DNA of 64,000 bases from Tubulanus polymorphus (lineage: Eukaryota > Nemertea > Palaeonemertea > Tubulaniformes > Tubulanidae): assembly GCF_964204645.1 (NCBI RefSeq), contig NC_134036.1:5715600-5779599 (forward strand), written 5' to 3'. The first letter of the stretch is position 1. Each line of letters opens with the position of its first letter. The position numbers were made by a program, and so were the translations under genes. The notes beneath the pieces are model-generated. The model made no database searches and was not told the DNA's origin. It saw only the letters and a list, made by a program, of their open reading frames with translations. Positions 51,736 through 63,326 of this stretch are shown here, in pieces.

Positions 51736-52639
51736 CTGTGTGCAAACAAAAAGAACACGTACCGGGTGATTGCCTGTCGTGATGGTAATTGTATACGGCG
51801 CAGGTATATTTCATTATCGTGACGATTATGCAGTTATAAAGGTATTCTTAACAAACCTACATCCATGAACAGGCTTAAATCATTAAAAAAAATGATTAGA
51901 TATACCCGATATGCTCGCAGGATTCCCGTCTTCGACGGGTTGGTTGATGGAGAGACATTTTAAATAACCAGTCCGCTTAAGCCAATTCTTAAAGGAGTTT
52001 TGTCACTACGGCTGCACTCAGTTATACTGTACTCTTTTCTGTGTGTTGAACCATGCTTACAGAAGTGCCTTAACATTCCCTCGTATCTAAGGCATCTACG
52101 AAATTTTTACGCCGCTCTCGTTTGAGGCACATATTGTTATCATCAATGCCGTTACGGTTAACATTGGCATTGTGGATTCCGCTCTTAATCTAATTAAGTA
52201 AACTACGACTCATTTGGAGCGAATTCGAATGACAAAAAAAATTTGTAAAAGAAACTGGTCCCGTCGAATTTGCGTATACCCATTTGTTTAGTTTTTTTCT
52301 TTATTCGTCTCGCTAACTTTGCTCGATAATTATTTCTATTTCGTCGCGCCGTGAATGAACGATTGCTTTCGAGCGAGCCGCCGAAAACGCCCCCTTTGTT
52401 TGTTTTTTCTTACCGACGCCACACTGCGTGACCCTCTCGACGCTAGAATAAGAATCGAATGTTTCGACTGTATAATTCGGTGTCTAACCGTGAGAAAATA
52501 AAAAACCGTACGCGTACGTGTCAATCACACGAGACCGATCATTATGTATTGTATCGTTCGAAAGATATGTGCGTTGATAGAATGTCTAGTGTTTGTAGGA
52601 CATTTCAACGACGAATGCCTCGATTCCTGACGCACGTGA

Positions 52640-53235
52640 AGTGCGAATGATCAGTTATTTCGATTGCTCTCAGGTCCGGTGTTTGTAGTTCGTTTTCGGT
52701 TGAAAATGTGTCTCAGGCGAAGCACCGAACACACCTGAATTGCGGACGATCAGTTCGTTTTTTAATTTCTAAAGTGTATTGGTCGAATTTTAGATGTCTA
52801 GCGTTCGTAGTTCGCTTTCAATGACAAATGCCTCAGTTCCGAACACACGTGAAGTGCGGACGATCAGTTTTTTTAAACTTAAAGTTTGATGATTAAGTGC
52901 CTAATATCCGGAGTTGAGTTTTTAATTAATTTGCAATGAAAATTGTCTAAGTTCCAAACACGCGTGAATTGCGCACGATCAGTTTTTTTTAACTAGTAAA
53001 AGTGTGTTGATAAAGTGTCCAATGTCCTAAGTTTTTGATTAATTTACTTTTAAAAATGTCTAAGTTCCAAACACGCGTGAACTGCGCACGATCAGTTTTT
53101 TAAACTAAAAATTTGATGATTAAGTGTCCAATGTTCAGAGGTTTTAAATCAATTTACTATTAGAAATTGTTAAGTTCCAAACACGCGTGAAGTGCGCACG
53201 ATCAGTTCTTTTTAAACTAAACTGCGATGATAAAA
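52640..53235. repeat. Tandem satellite, about 110-130 bp period, five to six units
   Basis: Units carry 'tgtctaagttccaaacacgcgtgaa(g/t)tgcgcacgatcagttttttt' and a 'ccggtgtttgtagtt' segment. Single copies also occur near 43030, 62420-62660 and 63890. Confidence 0.85.
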
Positions 53236-53429
53236 TGCCTAATATCCGGTGTTTGTAGTTTACTTAGATTTACAGATAGTTTTAAGTAAACAAAAAAAAA
53301 ACAAAACTTCAAAAACAACTTCATACCAGCAGAATATATTCATAGCTTGGCGCGGTATTTCGACGATCGCGGTCAAGGGCTGTCCCGAGCGAGCCCTGCA
53401 ACAAATACTCACACAAATGTTTATAAGCC

Positions 53430-53995
53430 TATCGAATGTGACATGTTTGCAATACGCGAAAAATGGTACTTACCCTCTTAATATAGAATTAGGAAGGTAT
53501 AGAAGTTTGCCCCCAGCATTGCGTGTCTGTAGTATGTGTAATGAAAATGAAACAGAATCCGAACTACATTTTCTTTGTGAATGTAACGCATATCATGATT
53601 TAAGAAATGACCTATACCAAAAAATTGAAGTTGTACTAACTCTTGATATAACTTCCCTTTCGAGTACCGAGGTATTAATTCAAATTCTATCGAATTGCAA
53701 AATAATTAAAAAAGATTTTTACATGACTGAAAACTAGAGATTTATGCGGTTTGAATGTTGCTGAAACTGTCAAAATCCATCCATGGACAGATGAAATATG
53801 ATACAACACGCATCACGGATAGTTTTTAAAAAAGAGAAAAAAATGACCCAACAATACGGGACAAAAGTACCCTAACAAAATGGCGGCAAGCAACTGTAAA
53901 ATGGTTTATTGTATGAAAATTTGTGTCTTGTAAGCCTTTTATAGGTTGGCTTTACTTGTAAAGATGACACTTTAATTAATAAACTATATATGTAT
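53430..53995 (+). pseudogene. 3' end of a non-LTR retrotransposon
   Basis: Codons up to the stop at 53737 encode the C-terminal tail of a LINE reverse-transcriptase protein: PLNIELGRYRSLPPALRVCS, with a Cys/His zinc-knuckle-like CSMCNENETESELHFLCEC. An untranslated 3' region ending in 'ttaattaataaa' follows near 53985. The 5' part is missing. Confidence 0.75.
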
Positions 53996-54639
53996 ACCCG
54001 CGCCCGACCCTTGATCGGCGTCCCGCGCGCGTCTTTTCAACCACGTACGTTCACTTCATGGGACTCTCTTAGAAAAATATTTAGCTGCCCTCATAATAAT
54101 CAGAATCTTGAGTTGAGGCGCTGTTTTCAATGTCAAATTATATTCGTATTTGGTGCAAACTTCAGCAATAATTAACGATATCAGGCGAGCGGACCCGTTA
54201 CTTCATCGACGCGTATATATGCTGTTGATAAGATCCTATCCCACAATGTTCAATTATGTAAAAGGCTTTGATCTCATATGTTTTACCACGCGCTGTATGC
54301 GAATTGAAAAATAACGAAGATTAAACTCTCTGTATTGTGTTTAGCTTCCGCACAGGCGTTGAGGGTTTTGTCGGGGAAACCAAATCGAAATAAATACGAA
54401 CTTCCTTATAGTCAACTCGCGCAAGACCCAACAAAAATACCGACTATTCTTTAAACCCCGATGTCGGTGTAGTCTCCGTTACTGATTCATTCGTTTATTG
54501 GAAAAAAATAGTTCAATCGAAGTTCAAACCCAGGTTTGATTAGAACGGGAAAGAAATCGCACGCGGGAGACCGACTGTCTACTAGCGACACCTGTCGGAT
54601 CCTCGCTTGCCGTACGTGGAATCCTCGATTGCCACAGTA

Positions 54640-54780
54640 CCGTTATTATCGTTCGCATCGTCTTGCAGTGTTGTTTTGTAAATATTTGTATATTACATTT
54701 GTGATAGTTTTCCTCCATATACCATGGAAATGGTTGGAGTGTAAATAAAATCGTAATAGTAATCGTAATCGTAGTCATAG
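54640..54780 (+). repeat. LINE 3' tail (probable)
   Basis: A 3'UTR-like stretch ends in 'aaataaaatcgtaatagtaatcgtaatcgtag', a short-repeat tail typical of CR1/L2-type elements. The rest of 53995-55770 shows no gene; the long minus-strand open frame at 55019-55585 looks accidental. Confidence 0.4.
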
Positions 54781-55770
54781 ATTTTCAAAGGGAATCGTCT
54801 ACAATACAGTGCGCACCAGAAAAATTGTTCCTCCGAAATGATTGAATACTTATAGTTCAATGTGTATTGATAAATAAATTTTTTTGTAGTTGATTAGTAA
54901 TCAGGATTTCTTGTCTCGGTTCATTTAGACCACGCCAGGCTGATTTTTAAAGATTTATTACGTAGCGACCTATTTTACTTCAAAACGAAACCCTAATTTG
55001 AAAAAAAACACGCCCTATCTAATGTACAAATCTACTTCGCACGAAAAACTTATGGATTTTGAATACATTTTTGTCAGTATGAACGCATTCGCGCATATTG
55101 TTCGACGGTTGCCGCCAGAAAAACGAGCGATTTCTTGTTTTCTGTTGCGCGCGAAACCGGCGAAATGAATGATAATCGTATAACATTATAATCGAATCGT
55201 ACTTACCGCGACGAATATGTGCGTGAATTTCATTTTCGGTCGTTTGCTGCGTGCTCGTTATAGACACTTTGAGGCGTCGGCCGATTTTCGACCGCTTATA
55301 AACAGCGAGGGGAAACAAAAACGTCACGCGCCGCGGCCGCGACTTGGCGCGCGGATCGAGACTACCCCGAGGGCGCGTTACAGAAATCGACCCGCCGCTC
55401 GCGTTACAGAAATCGACCCTAGCGATCACGGGACTCGAATTCGAAAAAAGCGAATACAATGAGACCGTGATTTTTTTTCTAATTGAGCGTCGTGATCGTA
55501 AAGCCCCCGAATCGCATGAAATAATCCGCTTTTCTTCAATGGGTTTCTCGATTTTCGTGTAGCGGTCATGGGACTGGTTATTCATAGTTCCAATTCCTAG
55601 TAATTCGAGCGCATATCTATTATGGTCACAACGCGCGCCGATTCACCAATAGTTTCTATTATGAGTAATTATCCCGTCGTCGTCGCGAACTTGTTTTTGC
55701 AAAGAAGTTTTCCGATATTTCAATCTTGTTGATTTCTAAATGAGGAACTTTTGTCGAGAGAAATCCAACA

Positions 55771-55972
55771 GTGAATCAGTTAAGGATGAAAAATTCTTGA
55801 ATAGAAGTGATTTATTTTGAACAAAGTTTCGGCTAAACACTATTAGCCGTCACCAGGCTGTACATCATCATTATCATCATGTACGCCTGATGATGGCTAA
55901 TAGTTTTTAGCCAAAACTTTGCTCGAAATAAATCACTTCTATTCAATAATCTTTCATCTTTGACTGAATCAT
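55771..55972. repeat. Palindrome (about 200 bp) with degenerate hammerhead-like cores
   Basis: Arms 'tgaatcagt...gaatagaagtgatttatt' and their complement. The inner part contains cctgatgatggctaatag...tagccaaaac, a decayed version of the motif at 37.4 kb. Confidence 0.7.
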
Positions 55973-56147
55973 TGTTACTCTCGTCATAATATTACACCTG
56001 ACACGGATAGTGCGTATCACCTCGACTCGAGGCCTCTGTCCTTCGTACTCAAATAAACCGTTTTACAGTTGCTAGCCGCCATTTTGTTAGGGTAGTTTCG
56101 GGTACTCAACTTTAAAAGAGAAGATGATTGGATTCGTTATATTAAAA

Positions 56148-56297
56148 TTAAGTTCCGGAAATCGAAAAAATTCCAGGACATTGAATTCTAGTGAGATGTT
56201 GCGTGTACGTATATCAAGGATGCCTTTTGATATAGGGGCCGGGCCATATCTGACTAAAATACAATGTCCTGGAATTTTCCCGATGTCCGGAACTTAG
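56148..56297. repeat. MITE, about 150 bp
   Basis: Inverted ends TAAGTTCCGGAAATCG and GATGTCCGGAACTTA, continuing as TTCCAGGACATTG/CAATGTCCTGGAA. Confidence 0.7.
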
Positions 56298-56382
56298 TTT
56301 GGGATTGAAAGGGACGTAGTCGCCAATAGTAGTAGCTTTCCCTACTGAAATAACTCGAATAACGTCGAATTTTAAACCGAGT

Positions 56383-56633
56383 TCAAGCGCACTGACAGTT
56401 GAATACTACGGCGATCGGGCTGCCAGGCTGCATTTCGTTGGTTTCACCGTCGACTGCCACGCCCTCGCTCAACTGCGTCATCGGACCCTTCTTGTCACCA
56501 GACCGCATTTCCACGCGCCCCAGTCGGCCTCGACGTCGCCGGTGCCCATCACGTTCTTTCTGAACGCCTGCTCGCAGTCGCCGTTCGCCGCGGTCGGGTT
56601 GGCGTCAACATACAAGAGAACGACTTTCACTTT
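56383..56633 (-). pseudogene. Frameshifted duplicate of the exon at 59758-60039
   Basis: Starts after a ctatag acceptor and reads KVKVVLLYVDANPTAANGDC, then FRKNVMGTGDVEADWG. After AWKC an 8-bp insertion (gtctggtg) shifts the frame. Downstream bases still match, ending in the same FNCQCA-stop codons out of phase. Total length is 251 bp, not a multiple of three. Confidence 0.75.
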
Positions 56634-57267
56634 CTATACTTAAAGATATGCAAATCATGATCGATACATTCGTGCTTACACACACTTATCTATCGGGGGT
56701 TTTATCACTATTAGGGGTGTTCACCGTAGCGAGGGTTATAGGTTACGATGCAACGTGGAGCGACATCTAGTATTTGAATTATGACTGAAATACACTTTCA
56801 ATTTTCGACAAGTTATCTCAGATTAAAGGGTATTTACTCCCGTGTTGGTTGTCGATTGTGATTGGACGTGTGTTTCATGATCGATCGCTACCTCGAGAAG
56901 AGAAAAATGATGACGATGATAACAATGCTCTTGCGAATAACAAAAGGTTTACTTCCAAAAGTGCTAGAACCCTAGCTTTTACAATAAATGGATTTATCAT
57001 TATTATTATTTGCTTTATTTCCTGTAAATCATAACAATATATGAATTTAAAGAGTTACAAAATGGAAATGACAAATCACATAATTTAAATATGTATTCAT
57101 AAGTTGTTATGATATAACAGGAAGCAACGCTTGTATCATATATCACCCTTGAATGTTACAAAACGAAAAGAAAAAAAAAGAAACCGGCAAGGGAATAGAA
57201 AACTAAACAAAAATCAAAATTATAATGAATTAAGTCGTCATAAACAGAACACGCATATTTCAGATGG

Positions 57268-57480
<213 letters not shown>

Positions 57481-57688
57481 TATACAAATACATATTAATC
57501 AAGGCGTGCAACTGAAGTAATTGAATCGGAGTTTTTGTTAATACTTTTGCTGAGGAGTAGTCGATGTCAAGAGTCATACGCGGAACTGCGATCAACGAAT
57601 GACGTTCATATTGAACATCTTGAAAATATGCACAGACGAATCGGAAACAGTTAATAAACCCGATTGTTGATTTTTTCATACTCGCAGT

Positions 57689-57694
57689 TTTATT
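57689..57694 (-). terminator. Polyadenylation signal of cystine-knot gene 2
   Basis: Minus-strand AATAAA about 115 bp past the stop. Context is conserved with 34773-34778. Confidence 0.6.
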
Positions 57695-57807
57695 GAATCT
57701 AAATATACATCGAGATTCGACGTGTGAGTTACGAATATAAATTCAATTCGAGCTTTTTTTCTTGACGTACACACGACCTAGACGTACGGTCAGCAATCTG
57801 ACAACGA

Positions 57808-58360
57808 TTAGGAACAAACGCCGCCTTTGCACGTGCCGCTGCAACAGCCGCTAGTCCTGGCACAAAATCCATGCTTTCGCATGCAACCTACATTTCGAAA
57901 AAAAAATCATTCAATTGAAAATGGAGGAAAAAGGCAATCTGAAGTGAAACGTTTTTTTCTACGTAAATCGAACGAATAATTGAACCCTCGGCCCCGGGTG
58001 TAGGACAGGCGACTATCCCGACGATGATGCATGCCCCCTCTCTGATTCGCGATACGAACTTATCTAGAGGAGTGTAGGATGTTCGTGCAGATAAGAATAA
58101 TATAATTAATCACGTCAGTTAAGTTATTTTTTGTGAGGAGATAGGCAGGAAATATCATCTCTCAAACGCAATTCATCGAATCGATTGGTCAAATCGATGA
58201 ACACAAAATTTAACGATAATTTCGATTTCAATTATATTATTCATGAAATCCCATGATTATTGCTTATTATTTCCATTCGTTACTCACCTTCTACACATGA
58301 CGCGGCACTGACCACAATCACAACAATCGCACATGCGCGAGGTATCAAATATGCAAGCAT
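57808..58360 (-). CDS. Secreted inhibitor-cystine-knot (toxin-like) peptide 2
   Basis: Paralogue of the gene at 34922-35743. Exons are 58360-58288 (signal, donor gtgagt) and 57887-57808 (mature peptide and stop, acceptor tgtag), with the same phase-1 intron placed right at the end of the signal; 50 residues. The signal peptide is closely similar between the two. The mature parts differ at most positions, but the six cysteines keep C-x6-C-x5-CC-x3-C-x4-C, and both end in Cys-Ser-stop. The 3' UTR and polyadenylation signal are also related. This pattern (constant signal, variable loops, fixed cysteines) is typical of toxin or defence peptide families. Activity is unknown. Confidence 0.85.
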
Positions 58361-58754
58361 TTTTTGCGCCTAGAATTTGAATTAAATACATGAGGAATTT
58401 TCTATTTTCGGAAGTCCCGAATTGAGAGTATTTAATTGTCATCAAAAGGCTCTCAGGCAAAAAAACGCCTGTCAGACAATGGTACCAGGTTCAGAATCAT
58501 GCTGCTTCCGGGAAAAAGAATACGTAAAGTTCGAAGCACCGATAACGGGCTTTCTGCGTTAACTTTCTCCGACGGAATGGGGGCTGGTGGCGCAAAGTGT
58601 GGGGCGGCCACGTCGCCCGCATTTGTCATCATAGAAACTCGGAAACAAGTTACCGTCACTCGTTCCCGTTTTTGCTCATTAAATGTCTGTATAGACATTT
58701 ACTCACTGTTATTTTTTACTTGTTCACGTGAGTCAAACCATAACATACATATAT

Positions 58755-59130
58755 AACGGGTTCGAATCCAAGCCGGGGAGGAGTGCGCGCTGTCATCAGG
58801 TTCGAATCCCTGCAACGGAGGAACGTGGCAGGGACTCACGATGCAATCAGGTTCGAATCCCTGCGAGGGAGGAACGTGGCAGAGTCTCACAATGCCATCC
58901 GGGTTCGAATCCCTGCAACGGAGGAACGTGGCAGGGTCGAACGATGTCATCAGGTTCGAATCCCTGCGAGGGAGGAACGTGGCTGAGTCTCGCAATTCCA
59001 TCGGGTTCGAATCCCTGCGACGGAGGAACGTGGCAGAGTCTCACAATGCCATCCGGGTTCGAATCCCTGCAACGGAGGAACGTGGCAGGGTCGAACGATG
59101 TCATCAGGTTCGAATCCCTGCGAGGGAGCG
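58755..59130 (+). repeat. Box-B satellite array, about six monomers of 59-60 bp
   Basis: Each monomer carries GGTTCGAATCCCTGCGAGGG (or caacgg) + aggaacgtggcagagtctcac + gatgccatc. GGTTCGAATCC is a perfect Pol III box B / T-arm sequence. A three-monomer block repeats (58860-58980, 59040-59125). Confidence 0.9.
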
Positions 59131-59508
59131 CGCGCCAGTCTTTCCGACGCCTTCGATTCGAATTACGATTAAAGTTAGTCGATTAAACGGCATTGATTCG
59201 ATGAAACAAAAACGATAATCGTATTGCGAGGCTCAAAGATGAAAATGGTATTCTAGTATATTTCAATGAAAATTGTATTTCCGTTACACATCAAACTTGA
59301 GAAAATCAGGAATCAACCATTTAGTTGAATAGGTTGCCGGATGAGCGCAATATTGCAGATACTATATGAGTCGATGGCAACACTATAAGTCGATAAATGA
59401 GATAACGACCGAAATTGTGAAACTGGTATCAATTGAGCGTATTATCAGATATTTGAAATATATCTCATTTGTAAGCAAGATCATAACTGCGGTATTTATA
59501 AATGGGCA

Positions 59509-59655
59509 TCCTCGCTTGCCAGGGTTATGTTTGCCGCCCGCTGAAGCTCACGCCAACAAGAACCCTAACCGCAGATCGTCGTAGGTTTGCGGTCAGGGTT
59601 TGCGTTTGAGCTTGAGAGCTTCAACGGGCGGCAATCAAAACCTGACAAGCGAGGA
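59509..59655. repeat. Palindromic MITE (about 147 bp)
   Basis: CCTCGCTTGCCAGGGTTATG ... GCCGCCCGCTGAAGCTC is mirrored by its complement, ending GACAAGCGAGG. Confidence 0.8.
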
Positions 59656-59757
59656 CGATAAACGGGCTATATACATATAAAGTCCATATTATCGTTTCCC
59701 CCGATATCGAAACAGATCGAACGATGGTCGAATCGGGCCCGCCGTATTACACCGCGT

Positions 59758-60039
59758 TCAAGCGCACTGACAGTTGAAGGACATCGCGAAAATGTTGGTG
59801 GTTGCGGCGGCAGCGGCGGCGGTCGCTTTGAATTGCAGCTGCATCTCGTTGCTCTCGCCTTCGACCACCTCGCCGTTAGTGAGCCACGGAATGAACGGTC
59901 CCTTCTTGTCGCATTCCCACTCGCCCCAGTCGGCCTCGACGTCGCCGGTGCCCTTCACGTTCTTTCTTAATCCCGAGTCGCACTCGCCGTTCGCCGCCAG
60001 TGGGCTGGGCTCGATCGTTTCGAAAATTAATTTAACTTT
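59758..60039 (-). CDS. Terminal exon of an unrecognised Cys-containing protein
   Basis: Ninety-three codons plus stop on the minus strand, after a cctattgtag acceptor and in phase 0. It reads KVKLIFETIEPSPLAANGEC, then GLRKNVKGTGDVEADWGEWEC, an acidic middle, an Ala/Thr run (ATAAAAAATT), and ends FNCQCA. Codons are GC-rich and well behaved. A decayed copy at 56383-56633 shares the beginning and end, so the exon belongs to a duplicated family. No domain recognised. The alternating charged beta-like segments and terminal Cys pair suggest a secreted protein, but no signal exon was found in the 0.9 kb upstream. Confidence 0.6.
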   Translation of the reverse strand, partial: KVKLIFETIEPSPLAANGECDSGLRKNVKGTGDVEADWGEWECDKKGPFIPWLTNGEVVEGESNEMQLQFKATAAAAAATTNIFAMSFNCQCA

Positions 60040-60270
60040 CTACAATAGGAAAATGTGTAAATGCAATAATTGATATATCTTTTACGAGAGAAATTGCGTG
60101 AACATAATCGTTTATCCCCATGTGAAACATTATCATCGATAACCACACTCAAACGTGGTGAACGGATAATAAGATAAAAACCCACTATCTACAAATTAAA
60201 AGAAATTTAAAATCGAGAATTTATCTATTCAAAAAATCTAACATATAAAACACACGACGTTTTCACAAAC

Positions 60271-60313
60271 CTGACGATGATCTATCTCTAGGGTGAGATC
60301 GAAACGTCGCGTA
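60271..60313 (+). ncRNA. Hammerhead-ribozyme-like motif
   Basis: CTGACGA, an extra T, stem II GATCT/AGATC, GAAA, then ACG-TCG-CGT and GTA at the cleavage position. The architecture, including the extra T, is the same as at 37451-37495. Stem I is unclear. Confidence 0.4.
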
Positions 60314-60439
60314 TCTTATATCTCAGATATTTTGAATGAATAAATTCTCTTAAAATTTGAACATTTTTGAGCAGTTTTATACCTTGTTATCGTCATTGTT
60401 CTATGTTCCTTGCTGACTCAGTTCTTTTTTTTTAGGAAA

Positions 60440-60780
60440 GTTTAAGAAGTCGCTACATACCGCAACGGCTAGTAAATTTCCCTAACTTAAGAAAATCTAT
60501 CAGTCTTTTAACATCACAAGATCCAAACATCTTGAGGAAGCTAGCAGTATTTATAAAAAAGGCACATAACCTCATTTAGCCATCGCTGTGCACACACGTT
60601 TTAATTGCGTGTATAGTATTACTTTTAGAAGAAGAAACTGTCACCGTATATTATAAATGTAACTGGAGTAACCGTAATTGTATAACTGTAAATTGTTTAT
60701 TTTTTTGTATCCTGTGCTCGAAAAAATTTTTATAATTTCTGGAGCAATAAATTAAATCTGAATCTGAATCTGAATCTAAT
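60440..60780 (+). repeat. LINE 3' end with (AATCTG)n tail
   Basis: A non-coding 3' region ends in 'aataaattaaatctgaatctgaatctgaatct', a microsatellite tail typical of non-LTR retrotransposon insertion. Confidence 0.6.
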
Positions 60781-60910
60781 TAGTGTCAGTCTGCCTATAG
60801 ATATTGTTGTTTTTCCATTGGCTATACTCATTTTCCCGATGAAGCTTCTATACAATAGTAGCGACATCTCGTGCGTGAAATAAATAGCTAACTTATATAG
60901 TACTACCCCT

Positions 60911-63326
60911 CTAGTTATTTATGATCGTCATGTTGTATCTCTTGAAGAGCACCTCCGCCAACCCTCTGATTAGTGAACACCCGTCAAAGGTGAACATCTC
61001 GAACACCCGTAAGTCATTCGACGGTTCACTGCGAATCAGTCGGCGTTCGGCACCGAGCTGTCGTATACGTACCTTGTCCTCCGGGCAGAACAACTCGAAT
61101 GTCGTCGTTTTCAGCTTGGCTTCGGACCACATCAAAATCGTTTTGCTCTCGTCGTCGTTGGTCGAACAGTCTTCGGTTCGACCCGGCACGTGGCGCGCTA
61201 GAAACGACGAAATGTGATTAGAAAAAGTCAGGCGTATTCGATTAATCTTCGCCAACCTAAAGATTAACGACTTCTTATCGGCTTATATAATTTTTAATTA
61301 TTCCGTAACCCACGGAAGCGTCCTGGGGACGTATCTATTAGCAGACGAAAATTCGAGGTTTATTCCATTTTCTCAGTTAAATGTGATTTTGGAGGTTTAC
61401 TCCCAGTTGCAAACTCGGAATACTCCGAATTTCGTACTCGGAATAAACCGCCGAATATCGATTTTAACCGAGAAAACTCGTATATTCCAAGGTACAAACT
61501 CGGGATTAACCTCGAAATTTTTTTTAAATAGATACGTCCCCGGGACGCTTCCGTACGTATCATTCTAACGGTTTTTACTGCGTCTATTAAATACACTTAC
61601 GGCAGTTAGCGTTGGTCGCTGATGCGCAGCCCTGTGCGCTCGGGTATTGCATGCAGTACCAAGGCGCTGGCTTCTGATTCGGAGCTTGATAATGGTACAT
61701 CTGCTGCGGTCGGTACATGCCGTAGTTCGGATGCGGCGGTCGTTGCTGCGAAGGCGGTATTAGTTAAACTTATTGATTGTAATCTCATGGTTACGTTATT
61801 TCAATTTGTGGTAATAATTTTATAATGATGATTTATTGTTTTATGAAAAGCGCTATACTATGAGATAATCATAGCACTTTATGTGTATATAAAGGTGTAT
61901 TTAGCGGACTTACCGGGTACCATGTAGCGTAGTAATTAGCAGCTGAAATGATACAAGAATTAGTTCATGGGGTGTTTGGCGTCCTGATAAAAAGTCCAAT
62001 ATTTCGTGTGCGTAGTTCATTTTCAATTGAAATGTACGGAAGCGATAAGGGGCCTCGAGATGTCGCGTTCCAACGCGACAAGTCGTCATATTTATGTCGA
62101 TATATCGCGATATATCGCGTCAAGTCGACCTGAATATGTCGACATATCGCGACGTTTTGACGACATATTTCGTTTTCGCGACCATTTCCCTCGCAACCCA
62201 GTCGTCATATTAGTGGCGTCCTCATCTTACATTTAGACGTGTCTTCAAATGACGGCTTGTCCCGTGGAAAATGGGCGAAAAAGCGAAATTCGTCGTGAAA
62301 ACGTCACGATATGTCGACATATTCATGTCGAGTTGACGCGATATATCGCGATATGTTGACATAAATATGACGACTTGTCGAGTTGGAACGCGACATCTCG
62401 AGGCCCCTTATCGCTTCCGTAGAAATGTCCTGAACACACGTGAAGTGTGGCCTGTCCGTTTTTCTTTAAGTTTGCTGATCAAAATGTGCGAGGTTTGTTG
62501 TTCAATTTAAGTATATCCTGCGAAGCACTGAACACACGTGAAATTTGGACGGTCGGTTTCTGAAAGGGCGCCGATTATGAAATGTCTAACGTCTAGTATA
62601 TTTGCAGTTCATTTTCAATCACGAATATTTCGGGTGAACTACCGAACATAAGCGAAGTATAAAACGATCGCAATCGAAAAGCGTGCCGATAAAATGTCTA
62701 ACTTCTTGAGCTAGAGATCGAGGCAGCAAACATGATTTAGGTATAACTTACGCTTTCGATGCATCGGCTGATAAGGCGCGTACCCCCACGCCGCTGCAAA
62801 AAAAAACCGAAATGATATTAAAATAGGTGATAACGAACTCCGTCATAGGAATTTATACCGAACCCTTTCAGTGCTGACTAATTAATACCCTATAGTGCTG
62901 GAGAAAATTTGAAAATTCTCAAAAATTCCACCCTAGTGTGTTGAACAATGGGAATACCACTATAGTGCGTCTACACCGCAGTGCGGTGTATCGTTAGTTA
63001 CTATTATTTCACTATGTTTGACACTTGCTGCCATTTTTCAATAGAGATAATTACAAATTACTAATTACATCAATACACCGCAGTGCGGTGTACTGGCAAA
63101 ATCCATCACTGATTTATACACCGCACTGCGGTGTAGACGCACTGAAAGGGTTGACCTAATGAAGCTTCTATTCATGAGTAGCGAAAGCTCGCGCGTCAAA
63201 TAAATAGTCAACCAATACTATCGTCTCGTTAGGAATATATACGGAGATCATTTTTTTCGAGCGCTCATACTTACAAACGCCGCTGACTGCGGATAATAAA
63301 ACTATCGTCGCGTGTACAGCGTTCAT
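60911..63326 (-). CDS. Secreted Tyr/Pro-rich protein of 184 residues (five exons)
   Basis: Minus-strand exons 63326-63275, 62793-62752, 61942-61914, 61745-61601 and 61197-60911 join with matching phases and canonical gtaagt/ag signals. The product starts with a signal peptide (MNAVHATIVLLSAVSGVSA). Next comes a Tyr/Pro/Gln/His-rich segment (WGYAPYQPMHRKP, then NYGMYRPQQMYHYQ). A Cys-bearing domain follows (WYCMQYPSAQGC, NANC, EDCSTNDD) and then a C-terminal part with FELFCPEDK and FTFDGCSLIRGLAE. No known domain. The composition recalls matrix, adhesive or cuticle proteins. The two very short exons (42 and 29 bp) make it easy to miss automatically. The stop after KRYNMTIINN is at 60911-60913. 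Confidence 0.75.
62035..62421. repeat. 387-bp palindromic MITE with 6-bp target duplication
   Basis: Ends TACGGAAGCGATAAGGGGCC and its complement. Arms of about 150 bp are rich in TATCGCGATA/TCGACATA words. GAAATG flanks both sides (62029-62034 and 62422-62427). It interrupts a copy of the 'acacgtgaagtg' repeat, in an intron of the Tyr/Pro-rich gene. Confidence 0.9.
62863..63150. repeat. piggyBac-like MITE (288 bp)
   Basis: Terminal inverted repeats CCCTTTCAGTGC / GCACTGAAAGGG. Inside are three copies of the perfect palindrome ACACCGCAGTGCGGTGT (near 62981, 63074 and 63118). Related remnants lie at 43484-43720 and 46340-46430. It sits in intron 1 of the Tyr/Pro-rich gene. Confidence 0.8.

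Noticed and set aside
55019-55585. 188-codon minus-strand frame
   Set aside because: No domain, no splice or signal logic, Arg/Ser-rich in a locally GC-rich stretch. Most likely chance.
58728-59218. Long overlapping frames at 58.7-59.2 kb and 50.4-50.8 kb with repeated 'ESLRGRNVAES'-like words
   Set aside because: Translations of the box-B satellite; all frames of the monomer are open, so length is meaningless.
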